This document shows, in pieces, positions 37,527 through 45,918 of a stretch of 64,000 bases of DNA. The position numbers and the translations under genes were made by a program. The stretch comes from Sulfitobacter brevis (GTDB lineage Bacteria; Pseudomonadota; Alphaproteobacteria; Rhodobacterales; Rhodobacteraceae): the NCBI RefSeq assembly GCF_900112755.1, contig NZ_FOMW01000002.1, positions 310,001 through 374,000 on the forward strand. Reading direction: 5' to 3'. Below the pieces are notes generated by a model. That model made no database searches. It worked only from the letters and a program-made list of their open reading frames with translations, and was not told the DNA's origin. Each line of letters opens with the position of its first letter. The stretch's first letter is position 1.

Positions 37527-37901
37527 TTAGCTGGATTTGATCTCATAGCGGCCGCCGTCAGGCACCAACCCGTTCAGGAACAGCCGGTCGAAATCTTCGT
37601 CGCCGTCTTCGCCACCATCAACAGTGTCGCCAACATTGAGGCCGTAGAACTGGTCATTGCCCGCGCCGCCCCGCAACAGATCATTGCCCGCGCCACCCGT
37701 GATGATGTCATTGCCCGCGCCACCGTCGATGGTGTCATTCCCTGCACCGCCAAAGATGTCGTCGTCGCCGTCGCCGCCGTTAATGCTGTCATTGCCCGCG
37801 CCGCCGTCGATGAAATCATCGCCCGCTGCCGCTTCGATCAGGTCATCTTCTGCGGTGCCTGACAGCGTGTCATTGCCTGATGTTCCGATAATATTGGCCA
37901 C
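37527..37901 (-). CDS. RTX calcium-binding repeat segment, N-terminal half of interrupted RTX-Hint protein
   Basis: 124 residues. About eight GGxGxDxxx nonapeptides (GGAGNDTID, GGAGNDIIT and so on) bind Ca2+ and fold into a parallel beta roll. Such proteins are exported by type I secretion and fold outside the cell. AGAGTAACG precedes the ATG. The frame ends at TAA 37527-37529, in the linker where the larger relative continues into Hint. With the downstream frame it would make a 355-codon product, so this is either a short standalone RTX protein or half of a pseudogene. Confidence 0.7.
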   Translation of the reverse strand: MANIIGTSGNDTLSGTAEDDLIEAAAGDDFIDGGAGNDSINGGDGDDDIFGGAGNDTIDGGAGNDIITGGAGNDLLRGGAGNDQFYGLNVGDTVDGGEDGDEDFDRLFLNGLVPDGGRYEIKSS

Positions 37902-38106
37902 GTTACTCTCCCGTAATCACCTTACACACGCGCCACATGCTGGCGCTGAACCCTGACGAGAAACCTAGCACATTTTTGGCAAATTTGCGCCCAATTCTCG
38001 CCTAAACCTCTTAAATTGGTTAATTTTTTTTGCACCCGGTACAACCTTAACCTGCAAAGGTTTCCCCTACGGAAACAAAGACCGCTCTACATAGGTACTA
38101 AATAAA

Positions 38107-38134
38107 AAAACGGAGCGGTTTCCCGCTCCGTTTT
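38107..38134 (-). terminator. Rho-independent terminator after the large RTX-Hint gene
   Basis: An eight-base GC stem (CGGAGCGG / CCGCTCCG) is extended by A/T pairs, with a TTTC loop. On the minus strand it is followed by TTTTTTTATTT, a very strong T run. It lies about 60 bp past the stop at 38192. Confidence 0.9.
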
Positions 38135-38191
38135 CCTGCGCCTTCGGGGCGAACCCCGGCTGGCAGCTGCATATTCCTTGAGCGATTCGCT

Positions 38192-41092
38192 TTACTTGGT
38201 CAGCAATTTCGCTTCGTGTTTCTTCAGCGAGCGGCGCGCGGCGGTATAGCCTTCGATGCCTCGCGTCGTCGCCAATTCTGGGAACAGTTCCAGAATTTCG
38301 TTGCGCTGTTCTTCCCCGATACCGGCAAGGGTCATGTCACCGGGCTGGAAGCTTTCGGTCCAGGCCCCGTCAGACAGGATCACCTCATGACGGTCGAACA
38401 TGATGTGGATGTAGGTCGTGCTCGACACATCCACGATGTCCACGCCCGCCAGTCCGGTCAGGTGTTTGGCCGCGACCAGAACTTCACGCTCTTCGAAGTA
38501 GAGCGCTGTTTTGTCGTTGGCCACCAGAACGCGGTGGTTGGGGCTGACCATCATGTCGCGCTCGGGCAGATCGTTGCCTAGCGCGCCCTGGCGGATCAGC
38601 ACCGGTTTCAGATGCGCGGCACGCTCGAACTCGGCACCGGTCATATCGCGGGCCCCCACCCAGCGAATTTCCTGAATGCCGTTATCGCGCGTGATCACGC
38701 GGTCGCCCACTGCCAGTTCCTCGACACGGCGCTCGCCCTTGGGCGTGGCAATCCGTGTTCCGGGTGTGAAACAGGGGATCACGTTCTCGATTTCCACAAA
38801 GTTCAGTGTGTCACCGAATGCGTTATTGTCTTCGTCAAAGTAGGTGACAAAGCCGTCTTCGCGGTCTTCCGAGGTATAAGTCACCTCAAGACGTCCGCCC
38901 TCAGGGGCCGAGCCGCGCAGATCCAGCGTATCATTGTCGATCTCACCGGAGCCGCCATCGATCTGGTCGCCGGCATTGACGTTGACGAAGGTATCTTGGC
39001 CTGCGCCGCCGGTCATGGTGTCGATACCGGCACCCCCATCCAGCAGATCGTCGCCCTGACCGCCCATAAGGAAGTCATCGCCGTCGCCGCCATAGAGCAT
39101 GTCGTCTTCGCCGCCACCATCAAGGCTGTCGTTGCCCTCGCCACCGATCAGGGTGTCGTTGTCACGGTTGCCGCGCAGGGTGTCATCGCCGGTGCCGCCT
39201 TCAAGCAGATCGTTGCCCTGCCCGCCAGAGATGCTGTCGTTGCCCTGACCGCCCAGCAACGTGTCATTGCCAGTGTTGCCGTTGATGATGTCATCGTCGA
39301 TCTCGCCGTCGATGTAGTCGTCACCCGACCCACCATTCAGGAAGTCAGCATCGTCTGCACCATAGATAACGTCGTTACCCGCGCCGCCATAGACCGTGTC
39401 CATGCCGTTGTTGGGGTTCCGGTCTGGAGAGAAACCGCCGGTGTCTTCGTCAGTAATATTAACCACATCAGGGATCAGTTCGGGGTCGTTACCAGCATAG
39501 ATCGTATCGTTGCCGTTGCCGCCCAGCAGCATGTCGTTACCTTCGCCGCCGACGATCCGGTCGTTGCCATCGTTGCCTTCGACATAGTCATCGTCGATGC
39601 CCGCGTTGATCACATCGTCGCCGGTGCCACCAAAGATGGTGTCGCGGTCGTCGCCGGTGCGGATGGTATCGTTGCCCGCGCCGCCATAAACCAGATCGCG
39701 GTCATTTTCAGGATTGGAATCTCCTTCATAGCCGAACGGATCGGTTGTTGCCGAAGGGTAGCCAAGATCAGGTGCCAGATCGCCATTGCTGGTATCGATG
39801 TCGTCGTTACCGTCGCCACCTTCAACCGTGTCGCTGCCCTCACCGGAGCGGACGGTATCATCGCCGCCGCCAGCGCGGACATAGTCATCATCGGTGCCAG
39901 GGGTCGGGAAAATCGAGTCCCCGTCGTCGATCATGTCGCCGTTCGGATCACCGGTATAATCGATGTCGATCAAGTTGTCGCCATCGTCCCCGTCAACATA
40001 GCCATCAGGTGTCGGGCTGACAGGACCTGCGCCCACGTTGACGGTGGCAGTGCCTTCATCGGTCAACAGGCCTGGGTCAGACACGGTATAGGTGATTGTC
40101 GCTGTGCCGGAGAAGCCGTCGTTGGGAGTAAAGGTAACTGTACCGTCGCCATTATCGTCCAAGGTGCCATCCGGGCTGCTAAAGGACGCCAGTGACAGCG
40201 TATCGCCGTCGACGTCGGTATCGTTGCCAATCAGGTCCACGACGACAGATGTATCGAAGGCAGTCGAAGCTTCGTCATCCACAGCCACAGGCGCATCGTT
40301 GACCGGATTAACCGTGACATTGACTGTGCCGGTGGTGGAGCCGTCATTACCGTCGTCCACAGTGTAGGTGATCGTGGTTGCACCGTTAAAATCTGTGTTG
40401 GGCGTGAAAACAACTTCGCCTTCGGGCGTGAAGCTGACCGAACCATCGGTGCTGGTGGCGCTTGTCAGCATCAGTGGGTCGCCGTTGGCATCACTGTCGT
40501 TGTCCAGCACGTTGAGCGGCTCAGAACGGGTATCCTCGTCGGTGATCAACTCATCATCTACAGCAACCGGGTCGTCATTGCCCCCCATCGGGTTCTTGCC
40601 CATGTCGTCAAAGGTGACGTTGTCGATAGCGCCGGAGCCTTGGAAAACGACCTCGACGCGCGCCACGCCTTTGACGTTCAACTGAACAGTACGCTCGCCG
40701 CCATCGCCTGTCGGATCGACAAACTGGTTGTCGATGACACTGCCGTCGGCCGCGTAGAAGATCATCCGCGTGCCTTCGCCAGCGGTTTCTTCAATATCTT
40801 TGAAGGTGATGGATTTCATCCGCACACCGTCTTCGTAGTCAAAATCGAAGAAGATGCTGCCGCCAGTTGCGTTGTCATCAGGGTCTTCGCTGTCTCCGTC
40901 TTCGGAGATGATCAGCAAGCCACCCAAAGTGTCGGACGCGAGATCGTCATCGCCGCCGGTGGGATTGCTGCTGTCAAAGATCATGGCTTGGCCGGAACCG
41001 CCTGTCGCAGAGACGGCTACGCCTTCTGCTGCGTATTCGTCATCGATAACTGTTCCAGCGGCAAATGCGTTAAAATCAAGTGTTCTGATCAT
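38192..41092 (-). CDS. Large secreted protein: cadherin-like, RTX repeats and Hint domain
   Basis: 966 residues from the ATG at 41092, with AGGAG eight bases before it; the longer frame lacks such a site. Residues 1-165 form a beta-rich N-terminal domain. About 174-265 and 266-355 are two cadherin/VCBS-like repeats (PVAVDDE ... NDSDANGDP; NDTDVDGD). About 405-702 are RTX nonapeptides. A Hint domain starts at Cys774 (IPCFTPGTRI) with the SPNHRVL histidine block and runs to the end. The protein is acidic and Asp/Gly-rich. It is presumably exported by a type I system and may release its RTX part through Hint self-cleavage (inference). Confidence 0.9.
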   Translation of the reverse strand: MIRTLDFNAFAAGTVIDDEYAAEGVAVSATGGSGQAMIFDSSNPTGGDDDLASDTLGGLLIISEDGDSEDPDDNATGGSIFFDFDYEDGVRMKSITFKDIEETAGEGTRMIFYAADGSVIDNQFVDPTGDGGERTVQLNVKGVARVEVVFQGSGAIDNVTFDDMGKNPMGGNDDPVAVDDELITDEDTRSEPLNVLDNDSDANGDPLMLTSATSTDGSVSFTPEGEVVFTPNTDFNGATTITYTVDDGNDGSTTGTVNVTVNPVNDAPVAVDDEASTAFDTSVVVDLIGNDTDVDGDTLSLASFSSPDGTLDDNGDGTVTFTPNDGFSGTATITYTVSDPGLLTDEGTATVNVGAGPVSPTPDGYVDGDDGDNLIDIDYTGDPNGDMIDDGDSIFPTPGTDDDYVRAGGGDDTVRSGEGSDTVEGGDGNDDIDTSNGDLAPDLGYPSATTDPFGYEGDSNPENDRDLVYGGAGNDTIRTGDDRDTIFGGTGDDVINAGIDDDYVEGNDGNDRIVGGEGNDMLLGGNGNDTIYAGNDPELIPDVVNITDEDTGGFSPDRNPNNGMDTVYGGAGNDVIYGADDADFLNGGSGDDYIDGEIDDDIINGNTGNDTLLGGQGNDSISGGQGNDLLEGGTGDDTLRGNRDNDTLIGGEGNDSLDGGGEDDMLYGGDGDDFLMGGQGDDLLDGGAGIDTMTGGAGQDTFVNVNAGDQIDGGSGEIDNDTLDLRGSAPEGGRLEVTYTSEDREDGFVTYFDEDNNAFGDTLNFVEIENVIPCFTPGTRIATPKGERRVEELAVGDRVITRDNGIQEIRWVGARDMTGAEFERAAHLKPVLIRQGALGNDLPERDMMVSPNHRVLVANDKTALYFEEREVLVAAKHLTGLAGVDIVDVSSTTYIHIMFDRHEVILSDGAWTESFQPGDMTLAGIGEEQRNEILELFPELATTRGIEGYTAARRSLKKHEAKLLTK
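38987..39880 (-). repeat. RTX nonapeptide repeat region
   Basis: Codons for about thirty GGxGxDxxx-type units interrupted by two spacer segments. Two larger blocks of about 70 residues, each opening with a VYGGAGND unit, match one another, which points to internal duplication of a repeat module. Confidence 0.85.
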
Positions 41093-41103
41093 TGTAAATT
41101 CTC

Positions 41104-41241
41104 CTAGACGTTGTTGCACGCGGCGCGCAACGCGGCCGTATTGAAAGCGGGTGCCGGTGTGGCAGGTGATGCGGAGGCATCAGAGTGCAGTCGGAGCCAT
41201 TTGGACCGGATCGTCCTGCGCGGGCTTAATTCACTGCTCAT
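41104..41241 (-). CDS. Possible leader ORF upstream of the RTX-Hint gene (45 aa)
   Basis: 46 codons including stop, ATG at 41241 with a strong GGAGG six bases ahead. The peptide is basic and rich in Ser/Ala (MSSELSPRRTIRSKWLRLH ...). Its TAG (41104-41106) overlaps the start of the AGGAG site that drives the 966-aa protein, which suggests translational coupling. No homology is recognised. The ribosome binding site is good but coding evidence is thin. Confidence 0.4.
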   Translation of the reverse strand: MSSELSPRRTIRSKWLRLHSDASASPATPAPAFNTAALRAACNNV

Positions 41242-42110
41242 CAGTTCCTCCATTCGTACTCGTTAACTTCGGGCCGCATGCACGGCAGACCGAAGCGACA
41301 CACACCACAAAGACCAATAGGAGACAGCCGAACGGCATCCAGCCCAGAAGAGCACCTCTCCCGCACCTTTACGCGAATACGTTTGCAACTTGCGCAGCGT
41401 ACACACGTCTCCCACATCGCAGCGATGCGTAAAGAAGTGGCCGCCCCCGTGGCCTTCAGACTTTGCCCCCCAGATGGGCAAGTACATTCATATCCTTAGG
41501 TATAGGATCAACAAAGTGAAAAATGTCCGAAAAGTGTTCGCAATCCTGATTGGCCTCCGCCGATCAGGACGATAAACGCCCTCTCACTCGCGGTCTGGTT
41601 GAGTATTGTTTCCAAGGGCTTGGCGCTGAAAGCTTACATATCTCCAATAAATATTGAATTTATGACCCAACAACGGACCAAGACTAGCGCAGCCCAAACG
41701 CGCTACTGTTAACCAGATGGAAACAAACCGGCTGCGGTAAAGCGCCGATGGGCCTGCCTTGTTCTCGTCATGACCAGGTACTGCGTGTTTACAAGCTGGA
41801 ACCAATCGCCAAATTCCCGCTCTACTGGTTCGGAGCCCGCCTCGTTTCCGCCATATTTGCGACGAATCAAATTCAAATCGGGCATGCAGCTTGAGCGGGG
41901 TCGCCCAGCGGTCCAGCGGCGCTAGAGCATTCAGCAAATATTCGCACCATTGTCACCTTCTCAGCCAGCGCTGAGCCGCCGTTTACAGCCGAAACCAGCC
42001 CCAGCATGCAGCGGATGAGCATCGCCGTCTGCCGTGTTCTCTACTCGATAGGGAAGCTGCGGCGGTGGAAGCCACAATTACTTGTGTGCTTCCACCTGTC
42101 GCGTATGCGT
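41242..42110. other. Gene-poor region beside tRNA-Leu
   Basis: 869 bp with no convincing gene. Several frames of 60-117 codons on both strands overlap and none shows a family motif or good ribosome binding site. One 58-codon minus-strand frame (41709-41885, starting MPDLNLIRRKYGG) looks more protein-like than its neighbours and may be a remnant. The promoter of the leader/RTX-Hint transcript must lie near 41250-41330. Integrated-element debris next to the 3' end of the tRNA gene is possible. Confidence 0.45.
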
Positions 42111-42194
42111 TGGTACCCAAGGCCGGACTCGAACCGGCACGCCTCGCGGCGGGGGATTTTGAATCCCCTGCGTCTACCATTCCGCCACTTGGGC
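42111..42194 (-). tRNA. tRNA-Leu (anticodon CAA)
   Basis: An 84-nt gene with encoded CCA. The acceptor stem GCCCAAG pairs with CTTGGGT (one G-U). The anticodon stem GGGGA/TCCCC holds the loop TTCAAAA, giving anticodon CAA, which reads UUG. The extended variable arm expected for leucine tRNA and the GGTTCGAGTCC T-arm are present. It has no tRNA partner in the window. Confidence 0.95.
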
Positions 42195-42324
42195 ACGGAG
42201 GCCGATGTAGCCTGCCCGCGCGGGTCGGGCAAGCCTCTTTTGCAGCCTTTCGCAAATTGCCACACTTGACCCAGCCCGCAAGCCATGGTGTTGCAGTCAA
42301 AACCCTGCGCGGAGCGCCCTGCAC

Positions 42325-42903
42325 ATGATCCAACGCCTCTATGACTGGACGCTGAACCTTGCCCAGCACCGCCACGCGCTTTGGGCGCTTGGCATTGTCG
42401 CTTTTCTGGAAAGCTCGGTCTTTCCAATACCGCCTGACATCTTGATGATTCCAATGATCCTCGCCACTCCACGCCGCGCATGGCTGATTGCCGCAATTGC
42501 GCTGGTCGCTTCGGTTCTAGGCGGGATCTTGGGCTATATGATCGGTGCGCTGGCCTTTGACACCTTGGGACAACCCATTCTCGCAAGCCTCGGCAAAGCC
42601 GATGCAATGGCCGAATTCTCCACCCGCTTCAATGACATGGGCTTCTGGGCCGTGCTGGGCGCGGGCATCACGCCCTTCCCTTTCAAGGTCATCACCATCA
42701 TGTCAGGCTGGACGGGGATGCCGCTGGGGGTGTTCGTCGCGACGTCGATACTGGCACGCGGCTTGCGGTTTTTCATTGTCGCTGGCCTGCTGTGGCAATT
42801 CGGCGCGCCGATCCGCGACTTCATTGAACGGCGGTTAGCATTGATGTTTACTCTTGTCGTGGTGCTGCTGTTTGGCGGCTTTATTCTGGTGAAGTATCTA
42901 TGA
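42325..42903 (+). CDS. DedA/YqaA-like membrane protein (VTT domain)
   Basis: 192 residues with five or six hydrophobic segments. The ESSVFPIPPDILMIPMILATPRRAWL segment and GAGITPFPFKVITIMSGWTGM are the two halves of the SNARE-associated/VTT domain. YqaA/DedA proteins are inner-membrane proteins implicated in lipid carrier flipping and membrane homeostasis. The ATGA overlap with dsbB (42900-42903) shows translational coupling. Confidence 0.88.
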   Translation: MIQRLYDWTLNLAQHRHALWALGIVAFLESSVFPIPPDILMIPMILATPRRAWLIAAIALVASVLGGILGYMIGALAFDTLGQPILASLGKADAMAEFSTRFNDMGFWAVLGAGITPFPFKVITIMSGWTGMPLGVFVATSILARGLRFFIVAGLLWQFGAPIRDFIERRLALMFTLVVVLLFGGFILVKYL

Positions 42904-43364
42904 CCCGTAAAACGCTCGTTCTGATTGCCACGGCCGGCTCGGCGGCCCTTTTGCTGGGGGCCTACGGTTTCCAGCATATTGGCGGGCTGCTGCCGTGCAA
43001 AATGTGCCTTTGGCAGCGCTGGCCTCATGCTGCCGCGATCCTGATCGGGCTGGTGCTTTTTGCGGGGGGACCGCGCGCGTTGGCATGGCTGGGCGCACTG
43101 GCCGCCGCGATCACCGGCGGGATTGGTGCGTTTCACGCTGGTGTCGAATGGGGCTGGTGGCCGGGTCCGGCCTCCTGCACGGGTGGCGGCTTGGACCTTG
43201 GCGCCATGGGCGGCAGCGATCTATTGTCGATGGACGCCCCCACTGGCTTGGTGCTCTGTGACGAGATTGTCTGGCAATTCCTCGGTCTGTCGATGGCGGG
43301 CTGGAACTTCATCATCTCATTAGGGCTGGTGGTGATCTGGGTGATGGCCGCCCGCCGCGCCTGA
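42900..43364 (+). CDS. dsbB: Disulfide bond formation protein DsbB
   Basis: 154 residues, four membrane helices. The first periplasmic loop carries CKMC (PCKMCLWQRWPH) and the second carries Cys residues in ASCTGGG and VLCDE. DsbB reoxidises DsbA with quinone. The 5' end overlaps the upstream membrane gene by 4 bp. The family-typical cysteine pairs are present, so it should be active. Confidence 0.93.
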   Translation: MTRKTLVLIATAGSAALLLGAYGFQHIGGLLPCKMCLWQRWPHAAAILIGLVLFAGGPRALAWLGALAAAITGGIGAFHAGVEWGWWPGPASCTGGGLDLGAMGGSDLLSMDAPTGLVLCDEIVWQFLGLSMAGWNFIISLGLVVIWVMAARRA

Positions 43365-43368
43365 GCCG

Positions 43369-43794
43369 CTAGACCGACTTTCTGGTTTTCAGCAGCAGCG
43401 AGGTTTCGCTGGCCACCACGCCGTCGATTGCGCGGATACGGTGCAGCACCGCGTCAAACCGCTCTAGCGTGTCGGTGCCAATCTCGACAATCACGTCCCA
43501 GCGTCCGTTGGTGGAATGCACCGCGCGAAGCTCGGCCATATTGCCCAACATTCGGGTGATCCGGTCGGTGCCCCGCCCCTCGATCTCGATCATCATCAAA
43601 CCGCGCACCGGATCACGGGTCACATCAGCACGCGTCACCACGGTAAATCCGATGATTTCGCCGCGTTCGCGCAGCCGTGCAATGCGCGACCGCACAGTCG
43701 TGCGCGACAACCCCAGCGTCAGCGCCAGATCAGACAGGGCCGCGCGGGCATCCTGCCGCAAAGCCGTCAGCAATCTCTGATCCGTTTCGTCCAT
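43369..43794 (-). CDS. Lrp/AsnC-family transcriptional regulator
   Basis: 141 residues. An N-terminal helix-turn-helix (RQDARAALSDLALTLGLSRTTVRSRIARL) is followed by the RAM/ACT effector domain (residues 65-135). It is divergent from arginase across 107 bp, which carries two palindromes. Members sense amino acids. Here the gene neighbourhood points to control of arginine/ornithine catabolism. It ends 4 bp after the dsbB stop on the opposite strand, so the genes converge tightly. Confidence 0.92.
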   Translation of the reverse strand: MDETDQRLLTALRQDARAALSDLALTLGLSRTTVRSRIARLRERGEIIGFTVVTRADVTRDPVRGLMMIEIEGRGTDRITRMLGNMAELRAVHSTNGRWDVIVEIGTDTLERFDAVLHRIRAIDGVVASETSLLLKTRKSV

Positions 43795-43810
43795 ACTAAC
43801 CTTCCGTTTC

Positions 43811-43834
43811 GATCAATCATTCTCCGAATTGATC
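43811..43834. promoter_or_regulatory. Palindromic operator candidate 1 (Lrp/arginase)
   Basis: GATCAAT-N10-ATTGATC, a perfect 7-bp inverted repeat, 16 bp upstream of the regulator start. The spacing and AT-rich core suit an Lrp-type dimer site (inference). It may mediate autoregulation. Confidence 0.65.
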
Positions 43835-43838
43835 AGGA

Positions 43839-43858
43839 TGGTCAATTGTCGTTGACCA
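43839..43858. promoter_or_regulatory. Palindromic operator candidate 2 (Lrp/arginase)
   Basis: TGGTCAA-N6-TTGACCA, a perfect 7-bp inverted repeat, 43 bp before the arginase ATG. TTGACC could also overlap a -35 element. Together with the neighbouring palindrome it forms a two-site regulatory region. Confidence 0.7.
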
Positions 43859-43901
43859 TATCTGCGGCATATGCTGCGGCAACTTGTAAGAGGAACCTAA
43901 G

Positions 43902-44822
43902 ATGTCACAACAAGATTGCATATTGGTCGGCGCGCCGATGGACAGCGGCAAACGCCGTCAGGGCTGTTTGATGGGGCCTGACGCCTACCGCACCGCCGGA
44001 CTGGCCGAGGCTCTGCGCGGGCTAGGCCATACCGTCACCGATCGCGGCAATGTGGCGCCTGCGCCCTTCACCCCGAAAGACCACCCCAAGATCGTGCGGC
44101 TGGAGGAGACCATCGCCTGGACGACCGCGCTGGCTGATGCCGCCGAGGCAACGCTTAAAGACGGTCTGCCGATCTTTATGGGCGGCGATCATGCGCTGTC
44201 GCTCGGCACGGTGTTGGGTGCGATGCGCCACGCCGCCACCCAAGACCGTCCGCTATTTGTGCTTTGGCTCGATGCCCATACTGATTTTCACACACCGCAT
44301 ACCACCGACAGCGGTAATCTGCACGGCACGCCGCTGGGCTATGTCACCGGACGCGACGGCTTTGACGGCTTTCCGGCGGTCGAAAACCCCCTGCCCCACG
44401 AGAATATCGCCATCATTGGCCTGCGCTCGGTCGACGCGGCAGAGCGTGAGGCGATGCAAGGGTCCGATATCACCTACGTCGACATGCGCGAGATTGACGA
44501 GACCGGCATTGCCCGCCCGCTCAGCACCTTCCTCGATAAGGTAACCGCGGCCAATGGCATGCTGCATGTTTCGCTGGATGTGGACTTCCTCGATCCGTCG
44601 GTCGCGCCTGCTGTCGGCACCACGGTGCCAGGCGGTGCAACGGTACGCGAAGGCCATTTGGTCATGGAGATGTTGCACGACAGCGGCTTGATGACCTCGC
44701 TCGATCTGGTCGAGCTGAACCCGTTTCTTGACGAGCGCGGACGCACAGCGACGCTGATGGTTGATCTGGCGGCCTCCGCCATGGGACGGCGTGTATTCGA
44801 CCGTCCGACACGTGCATTTTGA
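43902..44822 (+). CDS. rocF: Arginase
   Basis: 306 residues. The Mn-binding motifs are GGDHALSLG, WLDAHTDFHT and LDVDFLDPSVAPA. It hydrolyses L-arginine to ornithine and urea. A GAGGAA box precedes the ATG. It forms an operon with ornithine cyclodeaminase 11 bp downstream, making a route from arginine to proline under control of the divergent Lrp regulator. The length matches the arginase family rather than agmatinases, though agmatinase-like specificity cannot be fully excluded. Confidence 0.93.
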   Translation: MSQQDCILVGAPMDSGKRRQGCLMGPDAYRTAGLAEALRGLGHTVTDRGNVAPAPFTPKDHPKIVRLEETIAWTTALADAAEATLKDGLPIFMGGDHALSLGTVLGAMRHAATQDRPLFVLWLDAHTDFHTPHTTDSGNLHGTPLGYVTGRDGFDGFPAVENPLPHENIAIIGLRSVDAAEREAMQGSDITYVDMREIDETGIARPLSTFLDKVTAANGMLHVSLDVDFLDPSVAPAVGTTVPGGATVREGHLVMEMLHDSGLMTSLDLVELNPFLDERGRTATLMVDLAASAMGRRVFDRPTRAF

Positions 44823-44833
44823 AGGACGATACC

Positions 44834-45904
44834 ATGACAAACCCTGCGACAAACGCGGGCCTCGCCCCGTCGGACAAGGCATTGGTGCCTTTCGTTTCGG
44901 TCGATCACATGATGAAGCTGATCAATCACATCGGCGTCGAAGAGATGCTGCGCGGCTTGGCCGCGTATATCGAAGCCGACTTCCGCCGTTGGGAGCTGTT
45001 TGACAAGACGCCCCGCGTAGCAAGCCACTCTGAAAAGGGTGTGATCGAGCTGATGCCAACCTCGGACGGTGAGGTCTACGGATTTAAGTACGTCAATGGC
45101 CACCCCGGCAATACAAAGGGCGGCTTCCAGACTGTTACTGCTTTTGGCCTTCTGGCCAACGTGGCCAACGGCTATCCGGTTTTGCTGACGGAAATGACCA
45201 TTCTGACCGCCCTGCGCACGGCGGCGACATCCGCCGTTGTGGCGCGGCTGCTGGCCCCCAAGGGCGCGCATGTGATGGCGATGATCGGCAATGGGGCGCA
45301 GTCAGAATTTCAAAGCCTCGCGATGAAAGCAATTTGCGGCGTGGACGAGGTGCGGCTCTATGACATCGACCCTGCCGCCACAGAAAAATGTGCTGCGAAC
45401 CTAGCGGGCCAAGGGCTGAAAATCGTGAAATGCGCGTCCGCAGAGGAAGCGATCGAAGGCGCGCAGATCATCACCACCTGCACCGCCGACAAGCAATATG
45501 CCACCATTCTGACAGACAATATGGTCGGCAGCGGTGTGCATATCAACGCCATCGGCGGCGACTGTCCGGGAAAGACCGAACTGGCCCCCGCGATCCTGCA
45601 CCGTGCCGGTATCTTTGTCGAATTCCCCGAACAGACCCGGATAGAGGGTGAAATCCAGCAGCTCGACGCTGATCATCCCGTCACGGAAATCTGGCAGGTT
45701 CTGACCGGTCAAGCCAAGGGCCGCACAAGCGCCGAGCAGATCACCCTGTTTGACAGTGTCGGCTTCGCGATCGAGGATTTTTCGGCTTTGCGCTATGTCC
45801 GCGACCAGATCGCTGAAACGGGACTGTTCCACCCGCTTGACTTGCTGGCCGATCCTGACGATCCGCGCGACCTGTTTGGCATGTTACAGCGCGCCAAGGG
45901 CTAA
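44834..45904 (+). CDS. Ornithine cyclodeaminase
   Basis: 356 residues from the ATG at 44834, with AAGGA eight bases before; an upstream in-frame TTG overlaps the arginase stop. It has the NAD-binding GNGAQSEFQSLAMKA motif and the DIDPAATEKCAANL segment, and the HINAIGGDCPGKTEL substrate motif. It converts ornithine to proline and ammonia, with NAD as catalytic cofactor. The pairing with arginase supports this over the related alanine dehydrogenase type. Confidence 0.93.
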   Translation: MTNPATNAGLAPSDKALVPFVSVDHMMKLINHIGVEEMLRGLAAYIEADFRRWELFDKTPRVASHSEKGVIELMPTSDGEVYGFKYVNGHPGNTKGGFQTVTAFGLLANVANGYPVLLTEMTILTALRTAATSAVVARLLAPKGAHVMAMIGNGAQSEFQSLAMKAICGVDEVRLYDIDPAATEKCAANLAGQGLKIVKCASAEEAIEGAQIITTCTADKQYATILTDNMVGSGVHINAIGGDCPGKTELAPAILHRAGIFVEFPEQTRIEGEIQQLDADHPVTEIWQVLTGQAKGRTSAEQITLFDSVGFAIEDFSALRYVRDQIAETGLFHPLDLLADPDDPRDLFGMLQRAKG

Positions 45905-45918
45905 GCCCCGCGCAATTT

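Noticed and set aside
37527..37901. The repeated GGxGxDxxx DNA as a CRISPR-like array
   Set aside because: The periodicity is in codons for RTX nonapeptides, continuous and in frame, with no unique spacers.
38612..40195. 527-codon plus-strand open frame
   Set aside because: It is antisense to the RTX repeats; the periodic GGxGxDxxx codons avoid stops on the other strand. The predicted peptide is a monotonous V/A/I/D string with no domain.
41584..41937. 117-codon minus-strand frame near tRNA-Leu
   Set aside because: No family motif or ribosome binding site; another frame in the same stretch (41709-41885) looks as good, so neither is called a gene.
41983..42607. Frames running through tRNA-Leu and the 5' end of the DedA-like gene
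   Set aside because: They include the tRNA gene and are antisense to a clear membrane protein.
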